Of a DNA stretch of 64,000 nt, positions 61,308 through 64,000 are shown one piece after another. The notes below the pieces were generated by a model. That model had not been told where the DNA came from and did no database searches. It saw only the letters and a program-made list of their open reading frames with translations. Origin of the DNA: Kineobactrum sediminis (lineage in GTDB: Bacteria; Pseudomonadota; Gammaproteobacteria; Pseudomonadales; Halieaceae). The first letter of the stretch is position 1. The number at the start of each line of letters is the position of its first letter. The DNA is taken from NCBI RefSeq assembly GCF_002868715.1, contig NZ_PKLZ01000003.1:124001-188000 (forward strand), in the 5' to 3' direction. A program made the position numbers and the translations under genes.

Positions 61308-62467
61308 TGTCGGCCGGCAGCGGGCGCCTGAGGATCGGGATTCTCGCGGGTGAGGCATCCGGCGATATCCTGGGGTCGCGACTGCTGGCGGCCCTGCGCC
61401 TGCGCTATCCTGACCTGCAGGTAGAGGGCATTGGTGGTCCGTTGATGCAGGCCCGCGGTTGCCACAGCCTGTTCCCGATGGAGCGGTTGTCGGTGATGGG
61501 GTTTATCGAGCCACTCAAACGCCTGCCTGAACTGCTGCATATTCGCCGTTCCCTGTATCGGCATTTTCTGGCCAATCCTCCCGACCTGTTTATTGGTATC
61601 GATGCACCGGATTTTTGCCTGCGTCTGGAGTGGCAGCTCAGGCGTGCCGGTATTCCTGCCGCGCACGTCGTCAGTCCTACGGTATGGGCCTGGCGACAGG
61701 GCCGGATCGGCAAGATAAGGCGGGCGGTGAATCGCATGTTATGCCTGTTCCCGTTTGAAACCGCCATTTACCGCGAGCACAATATTCCCGCTGATTTCGT
61801 CGGCCATCCACTGGCGGATGAAATTCCACAACAGGTGGATCGCGCCGCTGCCCGCGCAGCTCTCGGGATAGCCGGGACCGGCAAAATCCTTGCACTTTTG
61901 CCGGGCAGCCGCAGTGGTGAAGTCAGCCTGCTGGGGCCGTTGTTTCTTGAAAGCGCGCGCCGCCTGGCGGCTACTGATCCGGACCTGTCATTTTTGCTGC
62001 CGGCGGCGGGTGCCGAGCGCCTGGCACAGCTGCGGGCCCTGTTGGTGGATTTCCCCGGGCTGCCTCTCATCCTGGTGGAAGGTCGCTCCCGGGAGGTAAT
62101 GGCGGCGGCTGATGTGGTACTGCTGGCGTCTGGCACTGCCACTCTCGAATCACTGCTGTTGAAGCGACCCATGGTGGTCACCTACCGGATGGCAGCGCTG
62201 TCCTGGGCACTGGTGTCGCGATTGGTGAAAACCCCGTTCGCGGCCCTGCCCAATATTCTTGCCGGCCAGCCGCTGGTACCCGAGCTGATCCAGAATGCGG
62301 CAACACCGGAGGCGGTGGTGGCTGCCCTGCAGCCGCTGTTGCAGGACGAGGATGCCGCCAGGGCGCAGGTGCAGGCGTTTGATGCGATTCACCGATCGCT
62401 GGCGCTGGGCTTTGGCGAGCGTTGTGCGGATGCCGTGGAAGCGATCCTGGCCGAGCCTCCGGCGTGA
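61307..62467 (+). CDS. lpxB: lipid A disaccharide synthase
   Basis: 386-residue GT-B glycosyltransferase joining UDP-2,3-diacylglucosamine and lipid X. Seen: [83 protein letters not shown] and [23 protein letters not shown] start at 61307 on the last base of the lpxA stop. It overlaps rnhB by 4 bases. Confidence 0.98.
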   Translation: MSAGSGRLRIGILAGEASGDILGSRLLAALRLRYPDLQVEGIGGPLMQARGCHSLFPMERLSVMGFIEPLKRLPELLHIRRSLYRHFLANPPDLFIGIDAPDFCLRLEWQLRRAGIPAAHVVSPTVWAWRQGRIGKIRRAVNRMLCLFPFETAIYREHNIPADFVGHPLADEIPQQVDRAAARAALGIAGTGKILALLPGSRSGEVSLLGPLFLESARRLAATDPDLSFLLPAAGAERLAQLRALLVDFPGLPLILVEGRSREVMAAADVVLLASGTATLESLLLKRPMVVTYRMAALSWALVSRLVKTPFAALPNILAGQPLVPELIQNAATPEAVVAALQPLLQDEDAARAQVQAFDAIHRSLALGFGERCADAVEAILAEPPA

Positions 62468-63072
62468 CAGCCTTGTTCACCATCAATTATGCGGGACACG
62501 ATATTGCCGGTGTAGACGAAGTCGGCCGTGGGCCGTTGGCGGGCGATGTTGTGGCGGCCGCGGTCATACTCGATCCCTGTGCCCCCATTGACGGGCTGCG
62601 TGATTCCAAGAAATTGTCGGCTGCCCGCCGTGAGGTGCTGGCCCTGCAGATTCGCGAGCGGGCTCTGGCCTGGTCGGTAGCGCGCGCTACCGTGGAAGAG
62701 ATTGACCAGCTCAATATACTGCAGGCATCGTTGCTGGCAATGCGGCGGGCGGTGCAGGCACTGCGGCCGCAGCCCGGCTATGTGCTGGTTGATGGTAATC
62801 GCCTGCCGCGCTGGAACTACCTTTCCGAGGCGGTGGTGGGTGGCGATGGCCGGGTGCCGGCCATCGCCGCGGCCTCGATACTGGCCAAAGTGCAGCGTGA
62901 CAGTGAACTGGTGGCGTTTGACAGCGTATATCCCGGCTATGGTTTTGCCGCCCACAAGGGCTACCCGACTGTCGCGCATTTACTGGCCTTGCGCACCCTG
63001 GGAGTGACGCCGCTGCATCGTCGCAGCTTTGCGCCGGTCAAAAATCTGTTACCGGGAAGCCCGGCGGGTTAA
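62464..63072 (+). CDS. rnhB: ribonuclease HII
   Basis: 202-residue nuclease removing RNA from RNA-DNA hybrids. Seen: the catalytic DE pair in [42 protein letters not shown] and SILAKVQRD; ending [15 protein letters not shown] start overlapping the lpxB stop (GTGA); a 14-codon longer ATG frame would lie inside lpxB. Standard place before dnaE. Confidence 0.98.
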   Translation: MTALFTINYAGHDIAGVDEVGRGPLAGDVVAAAVILDPCAPIDGLRDSKKLSAARREVLALQIRERALAWSVARATVEEIDQLNILQASLLAMRRAVQALRPQPGYVLVDGNRLPRWNYLSEAVVGGDGRVPAIAAASILAKVQRDSELVAFDSVYPGYGFAAHKGYPTVAHLLALRTLGVTPLHRRSFAPVKNLLPGSPAG

Positions 63073-63081
63073 ACTGCCGCC

Positions 63082-64000
63082 ATGACCGACTTCGTCCATC
63101 TCAGGCTGCATACCGAATACTCCCTCGTCGACGGCCTGGTGCGCGTCAAGCCCCTGGTCGAGCGCGTCGCCACCCTGGGTATGGCGGCTGTGGGGGTAAC
63201 GGATGTCTGTAACTTCTATGCGCTGGTCAAGGTTTACAAGGCCGCGTTTGCCGCCGGCGTGAAGCCGATTTTCGGCGTCGACCTGCGTGTCATTGACGAA
63301 GACGACCCCGAGCGGGCCTATCCATTATGCCTGCTGGCGATGAGCCAGACCGGGTATCGCAACCTGACCGTACTCATCTCCCGGGCTTACACGGAGGGCC
63401 AGTACCTCGGCGTTGCCTATGTGCACAAGGCCTGGCTGGAAGAGTGCAGCGACGACCTGATCGCGCTGTCCTGTGGCACCGCCGGTGATGTTGGCCAGGC
63501 TCTGCTGGGAGAACGCCAGGTTCAGGCGCTGGAGCGCGCGCGTTACTGGCAGGCACTGTATCCCGGGCGTTTCTACCTGGAACTGCATCGCACCGGTCGC
63601 GAGGGCGATGAGTCGTACCTGCACGCAGCGGTAGCCCTGGCCGCGCAAATCCAGTGCCCGGTGGTGGCCACCAACGATGTGCGCTTCCTCGATGCCAGTG
63701 AATTCGAAGCCCATGAGGCGCGCGTTTGCATCCGCGAAGGGCGCACCCTGGACGATCCCCGGCGTGCCCGCGTTTATACCGAAGAGCAATACCTGCGCTC
63801 TCCGGAGGAGATGGCGGCGCTATTCGCGGATATTCCCGAGGCGTTGGCCAATAGTGTTGAAATTGCGCGCCGCTGTAACCTGGTTCTCGAACTGGGCAAG
63901 CCCTACCTGCCGGATTATCCGGTACCGGAAGGGCTGACCATGGACCAGTACTTTTACCAGCTTTCCCACGAAGGGCTCGACCGGCGCCTGGAGCGCCTGT
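63082..64000 (+). CDS. dnaE: DNA polymerase III alpha subunit, N-terminal part
   Basis: First 306 codons of the replicative polymerase, cut by the window end (full proteins are about 1160 residues). Seen: the PHP domain start FVHLRLHTEYSLVDGLVRVK, GMAAVGVTDVCNFYALVKVY, PIFGVDLRVID and ATNDVRFLDASEFEAHEARV. Starts 9 bases after rnhB. No frame problem is visible in the visible part. Confidence 0.98.
   Translation, partial: MTDFVHLRLHTEYSLVDGLVRVKPLVERVATLGMAAVGVTDVCNFYALVKVYKAAFAAGVKPIFGVDLRVIDEDDPERAYPLCLLAMSQTGYRNLTVLISRAYTEGQYLGVAYVHKAWLEECSDDLIALSCGTAGDVGQALLGERQVQALERARYWQALYPGRFYLELHRTGREGDESYLHAAVALAAQIQCPVVATNDVRFLDASEFEAHEARVCIREGRTLDDPRRARVYTEEQYLRSPEEMAALFADIPEALANSVEIARRCNLVLELGKPYLPDYPVPEGLTMDQYFYQLSHEGLDRRLERL

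Overview
The window is a contiguous piece of a GC-rich gammaproteobacterial chromosome. It carries the conserved orders dapA-bamC, glnD-map/rpsB-tsf-pyrH-frr-uppS-cdsA-dxr-rseP-bamA-skp-lpxD-fabZ-lpxA-lpxB-rnhB-dnaE, and an lpx/bam set typical of an outer-membrane (LPS) bacterium. The catabolic and lipid-trafficking genes (SDRs, MaoC, SCP2-type thiolase with DUF35, FAD dehydrogenase, sulfotransferase, Mce/Mla transport) would fit a marine oligotroph of the OM60/NOR5 (Halieaceae) or Spongiibacteraceae type, but that placement is an inference from gene content. I see no tRNA, rRNA, CRISPR array, insertion sequence, prophage or integrase.

Layout. 1-1421: a TTG-started panE-like gene cut by the window edge, and yajQ. 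1431-5568 (minus): a thiamine uptake operon behind a TPP riboswitch, with a TonB-dependent receptor, a small YkoF-like thiamine-binding protein, a PnuC-family (PnuT) transporter and a thiamine-kinase-like phosphotransferase. 5623-7432: a GAF/degenerate-GGDEF protein and a beta-carbonic anhydrase. 7509-12703: an SDR, a DUF1214 protein, a PAPS-type sulfotransferase, APS kinase and ATP sulfurylase, which together look like a self-contained sulfation module. 12753-16473: a TlpA-like lipoprotein divergent from arsC-wrbA-DUF2069-sppA. 16528-20963 (minus): an RND pump and its adaptor; 21105-21923: MscS.

22130-28696: a catabolic island with a MaoC hydratase, a Nudix protein, a Tat-exported FAD dehydrogenase coupled to a signal-peptide cytochrome c, a CitE-like lyase, an SCP2-type thiolase with its DUF35 partner, and a 3-alpha-HSD-like SDR. 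Its gene content resembles sterol or isoprenoid side-chain degradation. 28714-32738 (minus): a five-gene Mce/Mla-type lipid transport operon. 32904-35615: dapA, bamC and a metallo-beta-lactamase protein. 35632-38398: an LRR lipoprotein divergent from an unusual class III cyclase-like protein, then rsmJ. 38415-40085: two divergent SDRs.

40071-48057 (minus): dapE, dapD, yffB-like, nth, dapC, glnD and map, covering lysine/DAP synthesis, nitrogen sensing and Met removal. 48058-48416 is the only stretch over 300 bases without a gene; it holds the map and rpsB promoters, a 28-bp tandem repeat and the rpsB leader. 48417-64000: translation factors, then isoprenoid, phospholipid, outer-membrane and lipid A synthesis genes in tight overlapping order, ending in a truncated dnaE. 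Many genes here use GTG or TTG starts. Coordinates were read by eye; several starts were moved inward from the longest frame using Shine-Dalgarno spacing, overlap with neighbours and family N-termini.
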